Made by a program: the position numbers and the translations under genes. Below are positions 6,262-7,373 of a stretch of DNA of 7,373 bases, in pieces. Each line of letters opens with the position of its first letter. The first letter of the stretch is position 1. The notes under the pieces were generated by a model. It did not search any database. It was not told the DNA's origin and saw only the letters and a list, made by a program, of their open reading frames with translations. Location of the stretch: the NCBI GenBank assembly GCA_016780605.1, contig JADHLS010000247.1, positions 1 to 7,373 of the forward strand. Direction: 5' to 3'. Source of the stretch: Reyranella sp. GTDB taxonomy: Bacteria > Pseudomonadota > Alphaproteobacteria > Reyranellales > Reyranellaceae.

Positions 6262-7217
6262 AGCATTTCCCGGTGACGCGCTCGCTCAGCGAGCTCGTCC
6301 GCGGCGCGCACCCGGCCGTGCGCGCCCTCGACGGCGTCACCTTCGACGTCGGCGATGGCGATGCCGTGGCCATTGTCGGCGAATCGGGCTGCGGCAAGAC
6401 CACGCTCGGCCGCCTGATGCTGAAGCTGGTCGAGCCGACCGGCGGGGCGATCAGCTTCGCTGGCGCACCGATGGCGGAGATCACCGGCGAGAAGCTGCGT
6501 GCGTTCCGCCGCCAGGCACAGCTTGTGTTCCAGAACCCGTTCGACGCGCTCAACCCGCGCTTCACCATCTACCGCGCCGTCGTCGAGCCGCTGATCAATG
6601 CCGGCATCGACAAGGCCGAGCATGCCGACCGCGTCGCCTCGGCCTTCCGACGCGTCCATCTCGCCGACTTCGACCGTTACTACGACCGCTATCCACATCA
6701 GCTGAGCGGCGGCCAGCTGCAGCGCGTGGTGATGGCCCGCGCCCTGGTGCTGGGACCGCGCTTCCTGGTGGCCGACGAGCCGGTGTCGATGCTCGATGTC
6801 AGCGTGCGCGCCGGAATCCTTGCCCTGCTGCGCGAGGTGCGTGAGACCATGGGCCTGACGGCCGTCTACATCTCGCACGACCTCGCGTTGGTCCGTTACC
6901 TCTGCGAGCGTACCCTGGTGATGTATCTCGGCCGCGTCGTCGAGGACGCGCCGACCGAGGAGATCGTGCGCCGGCCGCGCCATCCCTACACCCAGGCGTT
7001 GGTCGCCGCCGTGCCCGTCCCCGATCCCGACCAGAGCCGCGCGCCGCTGCCCATCAAAGGCAACGTGCCCGACGCGCGCGAGCCGCCCAGCGGCTGCAGC
7101 TTCCGCGACCGCTGTCCACATGCGATGCCACGCTGCGCCACGGAGACACCGGCGCTCAAACCCGTTGCTGGAGGCCATCAAGTGGCTTGCCATCTCGACA
7201 CCCCAACCTCACCCTGA
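6228..7217 (+). CDS. ABC transporter ATP-binding protein, DppF/OppF type
   Basis: Second ATPase of the importer, 329 residues, expected to pair with the product of 5254-6261. Walker A GESGCGKT is at 51-58, Q-loop Gln102 in VFQNPFDALNPR (the DppF/OppF form), signature LSGGQLQR at 159-166, Walker B FLVADEPVSMLD at 179-190 and switch His217 in ISHD. The C-terminal extension carries PSGCSFRDRCPHAMPRC with Cys290, Cys296 and Cys303 plus Cys321, again a possible iron-sulfur site. Start ATG 6228 is preceded by AGGA at 6223-6226 at short spacing and overlaps the previous gene by 34 bases; VELRDVVKHFPV right after it is the normal family beginning. VSMLD in place of the common TSALD is a mild variant. 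It is the last gene of the tight overlap series. Confidence 0.95.
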   Translation: MAALVELRDVVKHFPVTRSLSELVRGAHPAVRALDGVTFDVGDGDAVAIVGESGCGKTTLGRLMLKLVEPTGGAISFAGAPMAEITGEKLRAFRRQAQLVFQNPFDALNPRFTIYRAVVEPLINAGIDKAEHADRVASAFRRVHLADFDRYYDRYPHQLSGGQLQRVVMARALVLGPRFLVADEPVSMLDVSVRAGILALLREVRETMGLTAVYISHDLALVRYLCERTLVMYLGRVVEDAPTEEIVRRPRHPYTQALVAAVPVPDPDQSRAPLPIKGNVPDAREPPSGCSFRDRCPHAMPRCATETPALKPVAGGHQVACHLDTPTSP

Positions 7218-7230
7218 GCCGCTTGCATAT

Positions 7231-7256
7231 TCCTCTCCCCCTGGTGGTGGAGAGGA
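7231..7256. repeat. Small hairpin between the ATPase gene and the hydantoinase B gene
   Basis: TCCTCTCC at 7231-7238 pairs perfectly with GGAGAGGA at 7249-7256 around a 10-base loop. No T-tract follows on either strand, so it does not look like a strong intrinsic terminator. It may be a weak attenuator, an mRNA-stabilising stem, or the remnant of an intergenic repeat. It lies in the 61-base gap 7218-7278, the longest untranslated gap in the operon apart from the two palindromic elements. Confidence 0.5.
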
Positions 7257-7263
7257 GCATCAC

Positions 7264-7273
7264 GAGGTGATCC
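7264..7273 (+). promoter_or_regulatory. Extended Shine-Dalgarno sequence for the hydantoinase B gene
   Basis: GAGGTGATCC is a 10-base perfect complement to the conserved 3' end of bacterial 16S rRNA (GGATCACCTC) and ends five bases before ATG 7279. It is far stronger than any other ribosome binding site in the window. It decides the start at ATG 7279 over the in-frame GTG 7267, which lies inside it. Confidence 0.7.
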
Positions 7274-7278
7274 AGCAG

Positions 7279-7373
7279 ATGCCCGACGCCACTCTGAAGA
7301 ACGCCCCGACAGCCTGCGATCCGGTCACGCTCGAGATCGTGCGCGGCGCGGTGCGCGCGGCGCAGGCCGAGAT
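7279..7373 (+). CDS. Hydantoinase B/5-oxoprolinase family protein, N-terminus (partial)
   Basis: Only the first 31 codons are in the window. After a short variable leader (MPDATLKNAPTAC) comes DPVTLEIVRGAVRAAQAE, which matches the usual beginning of HyuB-type proteins (D-P-[VI]-T-L-E-I-[VI]-R-G-A-[LV]-R-A-A-Q-x-E). Members are subunits of ATP-dependent N-methylhydantoinases, 5-oxoprolinases and acetone/acetophenone carboxylases, normally working with a HyuA partner that is not visible here. Same strand as the operon, with a strong ribosome binding site of its own. The hydantoinase assignment rests on this short motif; the exact substrate cannot be judged. Confidence 0.82.
   Translation, partial: MPDATLKNAPTACDPVTLEIVRGAVRAAQAE

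Noticed and set aside
5979..7193. 404-codon antisense ORF opposite the second ATPase
   Set aside because: Shadow of a gene with all ABC ATPase motifs; no independent start signal or domain.

Overview
The window is a densely packed, GC-rich block with every gene on the + strand and heavy GC bias at third codon positions. Gene content and codon bias suggest a soil- or water-type proteobacterium, most likely an alphaproteobacterium. That placement is inference; no rRNA or other taxonomic marker is present.

Layout: 1-84 is the last 27 codons of an unidentified gene. 85-267 is an intergenic stretch filled by a long nested palindrome (105-236). 268-1647 encodes an LLM-class, FMN-dependent monooxygenase of the NtaA/SnaA/DszA type. 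It overlaps by ATGA the gene for a periplasmic substrate-binding protein (SBP) of ABC transporter family 5 (1644-3302). A second palindromic element of the same kind (about 3305-3381) separates this from two Dpp/Opp-type permeases (3385-4362 and 4346-5257) and two ATPases (5254-6261 and 6228-7217), all overlapping. After a 61-base gap with a small hairpin and a very strong Shine-Dalgarno sequence, a gene with the N-terminus of hydantoinase B/5-oxoprolinase begins at 7279 and runs off the window.

Working model (inference): one operon that imports a small peptide-like or N-containing compound with a complete five-part ABC importer, oxidises it with a flavin monooxygenase, and probably opens an amide or imide ring with an ATP-dependent hydantoinase/oxoprolinase. 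The flavin reductase the monooxygenase would need, and a hydantoinase A partner, are not in the window.

Two things stand out. First, the substrate-binding protein appears circularly permuted: its first ~200 residues match the C-terminal third of DppA-like proteins, and the remaining ~350 match the N-terminal two thirds. Second, the two palindromic elements are related, keep base pairing in their arms despite different arm sequences, and each is crossed by a stop-free mini-ORF that starts at the end of the upstream gene and stops in an ATGA overlap with the next start codon. The second element also buries the ribosome binding site of the first permease in its outer stem. Together these suggest structured RNA or DNA elements that tune expression inside the operon.
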